DNA of 5,226 nt from an uncultured Synergistia bacterium. GTDB taxonomy: Bacteria; Eremiobacterota; SpSt-956; JAKJGF01. The first letter of the stretch is position 1. The number at the start of each line of letters is the position of its first letter. The translations under genes and the position numbers were made by a program. The stretch spans positions 1 to 5,226 of the forward strand of contig CALARM010000245.1 in NCBI GenBank assembly GCA_937888925.1, written 5' to 3'. The notes under the pieces were generated by a model. The model was not told where the DNA came from. It did not search any database and worked only from the letters and a program-made list of their open reading frames with translations. This document shows positions 1 to 5,047 of the stretch, in pieces.

Positions 1-1
1 T

Positions 2-349
2 TCCAAATCTGCATCACTCTGTTATAAAAAAGCAGGAGAAATATGTCCTGACAAAGCACAGAAATTTTTTATAGTCATGGCCCAGACAGAAGAAAAGGCA
101 AACAATCCGACAGGCGCATTTGCCAATTATAAAAGAGCAGTAAGCATGATAGATAAATACAGAGATATATATGACATAGAAATTGGGAAATCTACCGATG
201 GAAAGATTGAAGGATACAGCAAACTGATGGAACTTCACCCGAAGGATCCAAAGGTTTTAAAAAAGCTGGTTGTCCTTTATGAAGGCAAGGGACAGTATCC
301 ACAGGGTATATCAATCTGCAAGTATATTTTGAAAGAAAATAATAAATAA
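2..349 (+). CDS. TPR-repeat protein, C-terminal part (5' truncated by window edge)
   Basis: The reading frame is open from base 2, and the 25 codons before the first ATG (base 77) read as sensible protein, so this is the tail of a longer gene and not one starting at 77. About 115 residues are visible. Two tetratricopeptide-like helix pairs can be seen. The first runs from about KAQKFFIVMAQ to YKRAVSMI, with the usual small and aromatic residues at helix-packing positions. The second is at the very end, from about LHPKDPKVLKKL to ISICKYIL, with the Pro-Lys-Asp-Pro linker typical of TPRs. TPRs are protein-binding scaffolds; the partner and the N-terminal domain, if any, lie outside the window. 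I see no signal peptide or membrane segment in this part. It stops with TAA, and no hairpin terminator follows before the promoter of the next gene. The TPR assignment is by pattern only. Confidence 0.8.
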   Translation, partial: SKSASLCYKKAGEICPDKAQKFFIVMAQTEEKANNPTGAFANYKRAVSMIDKYRDIYDIEIGKSTDGKIEGYSKLMELHPKDPKVLKKLVVLYEGKGQYPQGISICKYILKENNK

Positions 350-376
350 TCTACAATAAATATTTTTCTCCATGTA

Positions 377-404
377 TTGACTTTTTGTTTTTTGTCGTGA
401 TAAG
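377..404 (+). promoter_or_regulatory. Probable sigma70-type promoter for the 449-1066 gene
   Basis: TTGACT (377-382, 5 of 6 to the -35 consensus) is followed after 16 bp by GATAAG (399-404, 4 of 6 to the -10 consensus). A second AT-rich hexamer, TATAAG at 410-415, matches the -10 better but has no -35 at a suitable distance. The 99-bp gap 350-448 otherwise holds only T-rich DNA and the strong AAAGGAGG ribosome binding site at 434-441. Confidence 0.5.
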
Positions 405-448
405 AGAATTATAAGAAATGTTAGTTTTTACATAAAGGAGGAAAATAT

Positions 449-1066
449 ATGGGACCGGGACTTAACAGTATGATAAGACAGGGATCTGTAAATAATTCAC
501 AACATATATATAACAAAGACCTTTCACAGGGAGCCAGAAGCGGTCAGCTTAACAGAAACGAGTTTATGAGTCTGACCAATTTCGATCAGCAAACAAGACA
601 GTTAGAAGGGCAGTTTCTTAAAGACGGTCAAATGTCTGCCAATGAAAAAGCCATTCTGGATCAGAGAATGGCCTATTCACGACAGATGCTGGACATTTAC
701 AAAAAGGGTGATTTCCAGCCAATGCAGCAAATGCCAATGAATCAGATTGAAGCAAGACAGCAGAATCAGATGAACCGTATTTATTCCGGACTCAGAGACG
801 GAAGTCTTGCCAACGGAGGTATTTTCGGAGGAGACGAAGGAGCGAAAGCTTTAGATAGAGTCGGTGATATATCGACCAATTACGGGAAAGCACAGGTCGG
901 AGGTTTTTTAAGTCCTGAAAGCTGGGGAGGACTCAATAATCAACTCGATAACAGCAGTGCAAATATTTTTAATTTAAGACATAACTGGATGAACGGCCCT
1001 GCCTGTCCTCTGCCGGATAATGTAAGTTTCGGTGGCTTCGGAGGATTTATGGGGCGTTACTGGTAA
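449..1066 (+). CDS. Asn/Gln/Gly-rich protein with two diverged copies of a helical module
   Basis: This 205-residue protein is of unknown function. The start is firm: AAAGGAGG at 434-441 lies 7 nt before the ATG. It has no signal peptide or membrane segment, so it is probably cytoplasmic. Residues about 18-86 and 107-179 look like two copies of one module. Each has a G-x-x-x-G-x-L turn (G28..L34 and G114..L120), an acidic residue (E38, E130), a second turn with Gly and (M/L)-S (D59-G60..S63 and G151-G152..S155), then a helix with matched positions (L70/L162, M74/L166, S77/S169, L81/I173, K85/R177). The first copy keeps D59, G60 and E66, reminiscent of a degenerate EF-hand loop. The second has lost the Asp. 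A Met/Gln-rich linker (about 90-109) joins them, and the tail (193-205) is Gly/Phe-rich and ends Arg-Tyr-Trp. The last three sense codons and the stop lie wholly or partly inside a heptamer repeat tract. Calcium binding is only a possibility. Confidence 0.75.
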   Translation: MGPGLNSMIRQGSVNNSQHIYNKDLSQGARSGQLNRNEFMSLTNFDQQTRQLEGQFLKDGQMSANEKAILDQRMAYSRQMLDIYKKGDFQPMQQMPMNQIEARQQNQMNRIYSGLRDGSLANGGIFGGDEGAKALDRVGDISTNYGKAQVGGFLSPESWGGLNNQLDNSSANIFNLRHNWMNGPACPLPDNVSFGGFGGFMGRYW

Positions 1067-1104
1067 CGGGCGAATTGTGACGGGTGACGCGTAACGCGTA
1101 TCGG
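1056..1104 (+). repeat. Degenerate heptanucleotide repeat tract overlapping the stop codon of the preceding gene
   Basis: Seven consecutive 7-bp units are in one register, starting at 1056, 1063, 1070, 1077, 1084, 1091 and 1098. The best units are GTAACGG, GTGACGG, GTGACGC and GTAACGC; GTTACTG and GTATCGG are weaker, and 1070-1076 (GCGAATT) has drifted furthest. The consensus is about GTRACGS. The first two units are within the end of the coding region and provide its Tyr-Trp-stop codons. GTTAC and GTAAC at 1056-1067 also form a small inverted repeat. The same kind of unit recurs at 2809-2829 and 5048-5167. Confidence 0.75.
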
Positions 1105-1114
1105 GAAGTTGGTT

Positions 1115-1150
1115 CTGATAATTGACAGAATACTCACTGTCATCAGTTAT
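1115..1150. other. Bulged hairpin, possible decayed opposite arm of the heptamer element
   Basis: TGACAG (1123-1128) pairs with CTGTCA (1137-1142) around an 8-nt loop. CTGA (1115-1118) can add four pairs with TCAG (1143-1146) across a 4-nt bulge. The 3' side carries TCAC, TCAT and TTAT at 6- to 7-bp spacing (1134, 1140, 1147), which could be a worn reverse-complement arm of the tract at 1056-1104. That reading is inference; the pairing is visible directly. Confidence 0.35.
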
Positions 1151-1191
1151 AAAACGTGAAAGGCAAAATATTACTTTCACGTTTTATTATT
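1149..1191 (+). terminator. Strong Rho-independent terminator
   Basis: A perfect 14-bp stem pairs 1149-1162 (ATAAAACGTGAAAG) with 1174-1187 around an 11-nt loop. The right arm ends in GTTTTATTATTT. It ends transcription of the 449-1066 gene and isolates the next one. The A-run on the left arm would let it work in both directions, although no gene faces it from the right. Confidence 0.88.
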
Positions 1192-1219
1192 TTACGACAA
1201 AAGAAATTTATGATATAAT
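1191..1219 (+). promoter_or_regulatory. Promoter with extended -10 for the four-repeat helical protein gene
   Basis: A perfect -10, TATAAT (1214-1219), is preceded by TG at 1211-1212, giving the extended -10 form TGaTATAAT. A -35-like TTTACG (1191-1196, 4 of 6) sits 17 bp upstream. It begins where the preceding terminator ends. Transcription would start near 1226, leaving a leader of about 40 nt before the start codon. Confidence 0.7.
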
Positions 1220-1256
1220 ATAAAAAATAATCGTGTTAGTCATAAGTAATCAGAGA

Positions 1257-1261
1257 AGAGG
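1257..1261 (+). promoter_or_regulatory. Ribosome binding site that favours the start at 1268
   Basis: AGAGG at 1257-1261 directly touches the ATG at 1262 but stands 6 nt before the second in-frame ATG at 1268. That spacing makes 1268 the more likely start. The only alternative for 1262 is the weaker AGAGAAG just upstream. Confidence 0.55.
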
Positions 1262-1267
1262 ATGGTC

Positions 1268-2752
1268 ATGAAACTTAAAAAGGAAGAAAAATTTTACCTG
1301 TTACAGCTACTTAATAACTTAAAAGAAACAGGAGAAACATTTAAAGCTATATCAAATCAGGAAATAGACGAACTTTATGAAGACTATATGGATGTTCTGG
1401 AAAAAGGAAGAAAAAACATTTCTGATTATGAAGAAACATTTAAAGAAAAAAAAGAACTATCAGAAGAAGTTACCGGCCTTCTTTCGGAAGTGAAGAATAT
1501 AATAAGAAATTATATTGAATTCATAGATGAAGAAGATATTGAATTACTTGAAAGTTCTATGAAAAAGATTGAAAATCTAAAAAACATGGCAGAAACTATA
1601 GAAATAGACATATATGCAGACATCCCTCCTCCGTCAATCAAACTTGCCCTTACCTTTGACGATGCAGTTAAAATAAATGGCCTCCTTTTACATCTTCTGG
1701 ACATAGGGAACAGGCTGGAGCAGAATGACAGTAAAGATGACTTTATTGAAACCCTTGAACAGGATTCCATCATCATAGAAAAAGAAGAAAAACTGTATGA
1801 TCATGATTGTCCTGTAGACAGAAAGATAATTGATATCTTCGAAAAAGCTGCTGATATAATTGAAATATACAAAGAATTCATAGAAGAAAAAAAAGATCTG
1901 TCCTGTCTGAGAAATTCTATAGAGCAAATTAAAATAATTTCATCACCTCTTCAGGACATACTGGCAGGACATGATAAAGAATTAAAGCTTCTTGGCCTTG
2001 TAAATTATCTTACGGAAACAGGGAAAAAATTAAGGCATATTCATGCCACTATGGACGGAGAAGATGCAGAAAATGCTATAGAAGAAGTTCTTACGGGGCT
2101 TTACAGGGATCTGGATAAAATAGAATCGGAAAGGAATAGATACTCCATCCATGATGAAAGTGATAAAATCGGCATAGAAGCACTGGATCTCTGCAAAAAA
2201 ATAACGGAAAATTTCATTGAAGCCATAGAAGGAAATAATGTTACCCTCGTGAAAGATAGTTTTGATATTATACTGAAAGCCGGCGAGCTGGTAGGTAATT
2301 ATAGAAAAATTCATCATGAGGAAAAGGAAACATCTCTTCCTCAATATCTTATAAAAACAGGAAAAGAACTTAAAAGTATTTATACAAGCAATCTGGAAGA
2401 CAGAGAAAAATATTTTAATATAATGCTTGAAAGACTTGAAGTAGATAGAAATAAATTAGAAGAAAAGAAAAAGAAATATTTTGACTCTCATGAAATTTCT
2501 CAGGAAATTAAAGAACAGACTTCATTTATTATAAAACCTGTAGATGGAAATGTAACTGACATATACGATAAAGCCATAGAAATTATAGATAATTATATAA
2601 ATTTCATAGAAGAAGATAAAAATATAAAATTAATAAATGATTCTTTTGAAATAGCCCTTTATATAGACTATTTGCTGAATGAAACAGAGCGAATGGTGGA
2701 AGATATACAATCCAGAGGGCCTAAAGCAAGAGCAGTTATCGGAGAAGCATAA
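1268..2752 (+). CDS. Large acidic all-helical protein with four tandem diverged repeats
   Basis: This 494-residue protein is of unknown function (496 if the ATG at 1262 is used; SD spacing favours 1268). It is rich in Glu, Lys, Ile and Asp, with almost no Pro or Gly outside a few linkers (for example IPPPS near 119-123), and should be nearly all helix. Four copies of one unit can be read at about 10-110, 137-230, 240-345 and 357-476. Each opens with L-x-x-L-L/Y-x-x-T/I-G-x-x-L (LLNNLKETG, LLHLLDIG, LVNYLTETG, LPQYLIKTG). A long charged helix follows, then a segment like II-x-N/I-Y-I/K-x-FIEE (IIRNYIEFIDE, IIEIYKEFIEE, ITENFIEAIEG, IIDNYINFIEE), and then (L/V)-x-x-S-(F/I/M). The last copy carries an insertion of about 15 residues. 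No signal peptide or membrane span is visible. It has its own promoter and no close operon partner. It could be a scaffold or a helical-bundle sensor domain protein without an output domain; I recognise no named family. Confidence 0.82.
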   Translation: MKLKKEEKFYLLQLLNNLKETGETFKAISNQEIDELYEDYMDVLEKGRKNISDYEETFKEKKELSEEVTGLLSEVKNIIRNYIEFIDEEDIELLESSMKKIENLKNMAETIEIDIYADIPPPSIKLALTFDDAVKINGLLLHLLDIGNRLEQNDSKDDFIETLEQDSIIIEKEEKLYDHDCPVDRKIIDIFEKAADIIEIYKEFIEEKKDLSCLRNSIEQIKIISSPLQDILAGHDKELKLLGLVNYLTETGKKLRHIHATMDGEDAENAIEEVLTGLYRDLDKIESERNRYSIHDESDKIGIEALDLCKKITENFIEAIEGNNVTLVKDSFDIILKAGELVGNYRKIHHEEKETSLPQYLIKTGKELKSIYTSNLEDREKYFNIMLERLEVDRNKLEEKKKKYFDSHEISQEIKEQTSFIIKPVDGNVTDIYDKAIEIIDNYINFIEEDKNIKLINDSFEIALYIDYLLNETERMVEDIQSRGPKARAVIGEA

Positions 2753-2808
2753 TCTATAATGTACTATATTCCTATGTGTCATCTGCCAATTAAGAGGTTA
2801 AGATTTTT

Positions 2809-2829
2809 TCACGCGTCACGTGTCACGAT
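2809..2829 (-). repeat. Heptamer repeat tract, three units, immediately before the M28 gene
   Basis: TCACGCG, TCACGTG and TCACGAT occur in direct tandem. On the opposite strand they read ATCGTGA, CACGTGA and CGCGTGA, and the first of these is identical to units of the element at 5048. The tract ends 3 nt before the ATG at 2833 and occupies the position where a Shine-Dalgarno would be. The rest of the 80-bp gap (2753-2808) has no hairpin terminator that I can find. Confidence 0.7.
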
Positions 2830-2832
2830 AAA

Positions 2833-3672
2833 ATGAAACCATTAAAATTTGATGAAGAAAGAGCATTTCAGTTTATAGAAGAACAGGTAGCCTTTGGCCC
2901 CAGACCTGCAGGAAGTACGGCTCATGAGAAAGTCCAGGCTTATCTCTCTGATAAACTTTCAGAGATTGTAGATGATTTTAATCCTCATATATTTGAAGAA
3001 AAATTTTTCAATAAACCATGTATATGTAAAAACATAAGAGGAACTATCCATGGGAAAAACAGAAAGAGCCGTATCCTTATAGGTTCCCATTACGACACAA
3101 GACCCTATGCAGATGAAGACAGCAACCCTGACAACCACAAGGAACCGGTTTTAGGAGCAAATGACGGAGCGTCAGGTATAGCAGTTTTACTGGAACTGGC
3201 ACGAATATTTAATGTAAAAAGACCGAAATGCGATATAGAGATAGTATTTTTTGATGCAGAAGACTGGTGCCGTATAGACGGTAAAGATGTATCTCTCGGA
3301 GCCCACAGATATGTAGAAGATAATATGGATAAACTCCCTGATAAAGTAATAATTATCGACATGATTGGCGGGAAAAACATGGAACTGGATGTCGATCTCC
3401 ACTGTTTTATCCATAAGAATTGTGAAGAACTCACACTGAAACTATTTCGCCTTGGCAGAAACCTGAACTACCCTGCCTATAATTTTACCAAACCTGATAC
3501 ATATAAATATATAGTCTGTGATCATATTCCATTTATATTAAAAAGAATTCCTGCAACCATACTTATAGATATAGATTACCCGCCATGGCATACAGTGTCG
3601 GACACTCCCGAACACTGCGATCCCTTTTCCCTGAAACAGGCTGGAGATGTACTGTATCAATATCTCAGATGA
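2833..3672 (+). CDS. M28-family zinc hydrolase, glutaminyl-peptide cyclotransferase-like
   Basis: This 279-residue protein is a full-length match in layout to bacterial M28 / glutaminyl cyclase-like enzymes, which either remove N-terminal residues or convert N-terminal Gln to pyroglutamate. Visible landmarks are FxxEQVAFGPRPAGS (about 14-28), SHYDTRP with H86 and D88, GANDGASG with D111, FFDAEDW with E143-D144, IIDMIG with D176, DHIPF (230-234) and PPWHTVSD with H253. By analogy with human glutaminyl cyclase, D111, D144 and H253 are expected zinc ligands, E143 the general base and D230 a substrate-site Asp. The DHIPF and WHT motifs favour the cyclase-like branch over a classical aminopeptidase. 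Many bacterial relatives are exported, but here there is no signal peptide, so it probably acts in the cytoplasm. The start is set by the family N-terminus and by an upstream in-frame stop at 2791 with no other ATG, yet no SD precedes it. A terminator follows. Confidence 0.88.
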   Translation: MKPLKFDEERAFQFIEEQVAFGPRPAGSTAHEKVQAYLSDKLSEIVDDFNPHIFEEKFFNKPCICKNIRGTIHGKNRKSRILIGSHYDTRPYADEDSNPDNHKEPVLGANDGASGIAVLLELARIFNVKRPKCDIEIVFFDAEDWCRIDGKDVSLGAHRYVEDNMDKLPDKVIIIDMIGGKNMELDVDLHCFIHKNCEELTLKLFRLGRNLNYPAYNFTKPDTYKYIVCDHIPFILKRIPATILIDIDYPPWHTVSDTPEHCDPFSLKQAGDVLYQYLR

Positions 3673-3691
3673 AACGGCACTGATGTAATTT

Positions 3692-3740
3692 AATGAAAAG
3701 TGAAAAGAATAGGAAATTATTCACTTTTCACTCATTTTTA
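3692..3740 (+). terminator. Rho-independent terminator after the M28 gene
   Basis: AGTGAAAAG (3699-3707) pairs with CTTTTCACT (3724-3732). AATA (3708-3711) pairs with TATT (3718-3721) above a 2-nt bulge, leaving a 6-nt loop. AATG (3692-3695) can pair with CATT (3733-3736) at the base across a 3-nt bulge. A TTTTT run follows at 3735-3739. An alternative 11-bp pairing, 3694-3704 with 3720-3730, is also perfect. The right arm overlaps the -35 of the next gene. Confidence 0.78.
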
Positions 3741-3748
3741 ATTATAAT
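3720..3748 (+). promoter_or_regulatory. Promoter for a leaderless transcript of the UPF0280 gene
   Basis: TTCACT (3720-3725, 4 of 6 to the -35) is separated by exactly 17 bp from a perfect TATAAT (3743-3748). Only 6 bases separate the -10 from the ATG at 3755, so the expected transcription start is the A of the start codon. The -35 and most of the spacer lie in the right arm and T-run of the preceding terminator. Confidence 0.68.
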
Positions 3749-3754
3749 TTAATT

Positions 3755-4492
3755 ATGAAAGAATATCTTGAAAGAACCTATAGAAAGAGCATGAAAAGCT
3801 CTGACCTTATATATTTCAATGTTTCAGACGGAGAAAGTGATTTATATATCGGAGCATTAAAAGATATTTCAGAAAAAGCAATTACTTCTTTAAAAAAACA
3901 CAGAAAATCAATAATAGACTACATATCACATGATCCCCTCTTTAAAACGTCCCTCTCCCCTCTTCCTGTTATAAATGGCATGTGTCCTTTAATAAAGGAT
4001 ATGACAGAGGCAGCTTCCATTGCAGGAGTCGGCCCTATGGCATCTGTGGCAGGAGCCATAGCGGAATATGTTGCCTGCGATTTATTGCCCTTTTCAGAAG
4101 AATTAATCATAGAAAACGGAGGAGATCTCTTTATTACAGGTAAGAAAGACAGAAAAGTCGGAATCTTTGCAGGTTCTTCTCCCCTGTCGGGGAAAATAGC
4201 CATAAACCTGGAAAGCTCATTTCTTCCTGTTGCAGTAGCAACATCGTCCGGTACAGTAGGCCCTTCCATTTCTTTCGGCAAAGCAGATGCAGTCGCTGTC
4301 GTATCGCCTTCCGGTTCTATTGCAGATGCAGCAGCCACAGCCATAGGGAATATTGTCTCAGATGCGGAGGATTTCAATAAAGCAGTAGAATTTGCAGAGA
4401 ACATATCGTCCATTATCGGAGTCATTATAATATGCAAAGATAAAATGTGTCTCACCGGAGATATTAAAATTTCTCCCTGTAACACTGTATAA
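3755..4492 (+). CDS. UPF0280 family protein (ApbE-like fold)
   Basis: This 245-residue protein is recognised by the family's characteristic segments: an N-terminal YLERTYR followed by an ESDLYIGA stretch (27-34), GVGPMASVAGAIAE (91-104), the ENGGDLF motif (120-126), TSSGTVGPSISFGKADAVAVVS (163-184) and a helix AADAA-like SIADAAATAIGN (188-199). UPF0280 members occur in methanogens and scattered bacteria and resemble the flavin transferase ApbE in sequence. Their substrate is not established, so flavin transfer is only a possibility. No signal peptide is seen, in contrast to exported ApbE. The start at 3755 is supported by the conserved N-terminal YRER-like segment, which an internal start at codon 13 would lose. 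No SD is present, and a perfect -10 lies 6 nt upstream, implying leaderless translation. It stands alone between its own promoter and the promoter of the next gene. Confidence 0.9.
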   Translation: MKEYLERTYRKSMKSSDLIYFNVSDGESDLYIGALKDISEKAITSLKKHRKSIIDYISHDPLFKTSLSPLPVINGMCPLIKDMTEAASIAGVGPMASVAGAIAEYVACDLLPFSEELIIENGGDLFITGKKDRKVGIFAGSSPLSGKIAINLESSFLPVAVATSSGTVGPSISFGKADAVAVVSPSGSIADAAATAIGNIVSDAEDFNKAVEFAENISSIIGVIIICKDKMCLTGDIKISPCNTV

Positions 4493-4503
4493 ATATCTCC
4501 TGG
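4455..4503 (+). terminator. Possible weak terminator or 3' hairpin spanning the UPF0280 stop codon
   Basis: GGAGATATT (4457-4465) pairs perfectly with AATATCTCC (4492-4500) around a 26-nt loop. CC (4455-4456) adds two pairs with GG (4502-4503) past a one-base bulge. The stop codon lies at the loop/stem edge. A short T-run (4512-4515) follows only after about 9 nt, so it is a poor intrinsic terminator but could protect the 3' end. Confidence 0.3.
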
Positions 4504-4513
4504 CCATTGCATT

Positions 4514-4544
4514 TTGATTATCCTTATGTTATTCTTTTTATAAT
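4514..4544 (+). promoter_or_regulatory. Probable promoter for the small secreted protein gene
   Basis: A perfect -10, TATAAT (4539-4544), has TTGATT (4514-4519, 4 of 6) upstream with a long 19-bp spacer. Expected initiation near 4551 would give a very short leader beginning at the strong AAGGAGGG ribosome binding site (4551-4558). The -10 also lies in a small hairpin, TGTTATT/AATAACA (4527-4533 with 4542-4548). Confidence 0.42.
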
Positions 4545-4564
4545 AACAAAAAGGAGGGATACAA

Positions 4565-5047
4565 ATGAAACATATATCAATTATATTCATTCTTTCAATT
4601 CTTTTCTTTACTTCCTTCTCACTTCTGGCAGAGGAAGGATATATTCCGTTCGGAACAGGTATTGTACTGGGTAAACCCACATTTCACCGTGGTAAAGTCA
4701 TAGCCTACTATATATGGGAAAACAACGGTATAGTTAATGTGAGATGGTCAAGTAATGGTTGCGCCCATATATTTAAAGGTAAAATTACGGCAGACACTGC
4801 TTTTTCCAATGTAGTAAGGGTCGGAGCGGAACAGGGCGATTTTGTAATCAAACCTGTGAGGAATGAAATTGTTTTTTCCGCCACTACTTCCACTCTTCTC
4901 GACGGGTTTTCTTTTCAGATCAATAATCCTTCAAAGGTAAAGGTAAGTCTTTTCGTTGACGGTAAACATATAGATCCGTCTTATATCTATATAGGTAAAG
5001 ATAATGCAAATCCGCCGGGTAATCCGGTAATTTTTTACAGGCCATAA
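4565..5047 (+). CDS. Small secreted protein with signal peptide, predicted beta-rich
   Basis: The 160-residue product starts after a strong AAGGAGGG site 6 nt upstream. Residues 1-22 form a classic Sec signal peptide: Lys2, a long Ile/Leu/Phe core and a likely cut after Leu-Leu-Ala22, before Glu-Glu-Gly. The mature part of about 138 residues has alternating hydrophobic/polar strands with Gly and Asn turns (for example VIAYYIWENNG at 45-55, VNVRWSSNGCAHIF at 57-70, VSLFVDGKHIDP at 127-138) and should be a beta sandwich. It contains one Cys (C66). There is no lipobox after the signal core and no membrane anchor, so a periplasmic or secreted location is likely. I recognise no named family. The next gene downstream also begins with a signal-like sequence, so the two may be co-expressed envelope or secreted proteins. 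They are separated by a repeat element without a clear terminator. Confidence 0.8.
   Translation: MKHISIIFILSILFFTSFSLLAEEGYIPFGTGIVLGKPTFHRGKVIAYYIWENNGIVNVRWSSNGCAHIFKGKITADTAFSNVVRVGAEQGDFVIKPVRNEIVFSATTSTLLDGFSFQINNPSKVKVSLFVDGKHIDPSYIYIGKDNANPPGNPVIFYRP

Noticed and set aside
77..349. Treating the ATG at 77 as the start of the first gene
   Set aside because: No SD precedes it, and the frame is open and protein-like to the left edge, continuing the TPR helix pattern.
1077..1150. Heptamer tracts as a CRISPR array, or as an origin with DnaA boxes
   Set aside because: Units are only 7 bp in direct contact with no unique spacers, and none matches the DnaA box TTATCCACA closely.
1122..1153. 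Perfect -35 TTGACA at 1122-1127 with TATAAA at 1148-1153
   Set aside because: The spacer is 20 bp, too long for a normal promoter, and transcription would start inside the strong terminator stem at 1149-1187. The TTGACA is part of the local hairpin.
2755..2760. Perfect TATAAT right after the stop of the helical-repeat gene, as a promoter for the M28 gene
   Set aside because: No -35-like hexamer lies 16-18 bp upstream (GCAGTT or neighbours) and there is no TG extension. It may still be used, but the hexamer alone in AT-rich DNA is weak evidence.
4527..4548. Small hairpin TGTTATT/AATAACA before the secreted-protein gene as a riboswitch or terminator
   Set aside because: It has only seven weak A/T-rich pairs, overlaps the predicted -10 and is followed by A's rather than T's. 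It would not be transcribed from the local promoter.
3919..4680. Long open frame of 253 codons on the - strand opposite the UPF0280 gene
   Set aside because: It is antisense to a gene with clear family motifs, runs across the intergenic promoter region, has no plausible SD or promoter, and its protein has an unnatural mix of Ser/Pro/Ile segments. It is a shadow of the + strand gene.
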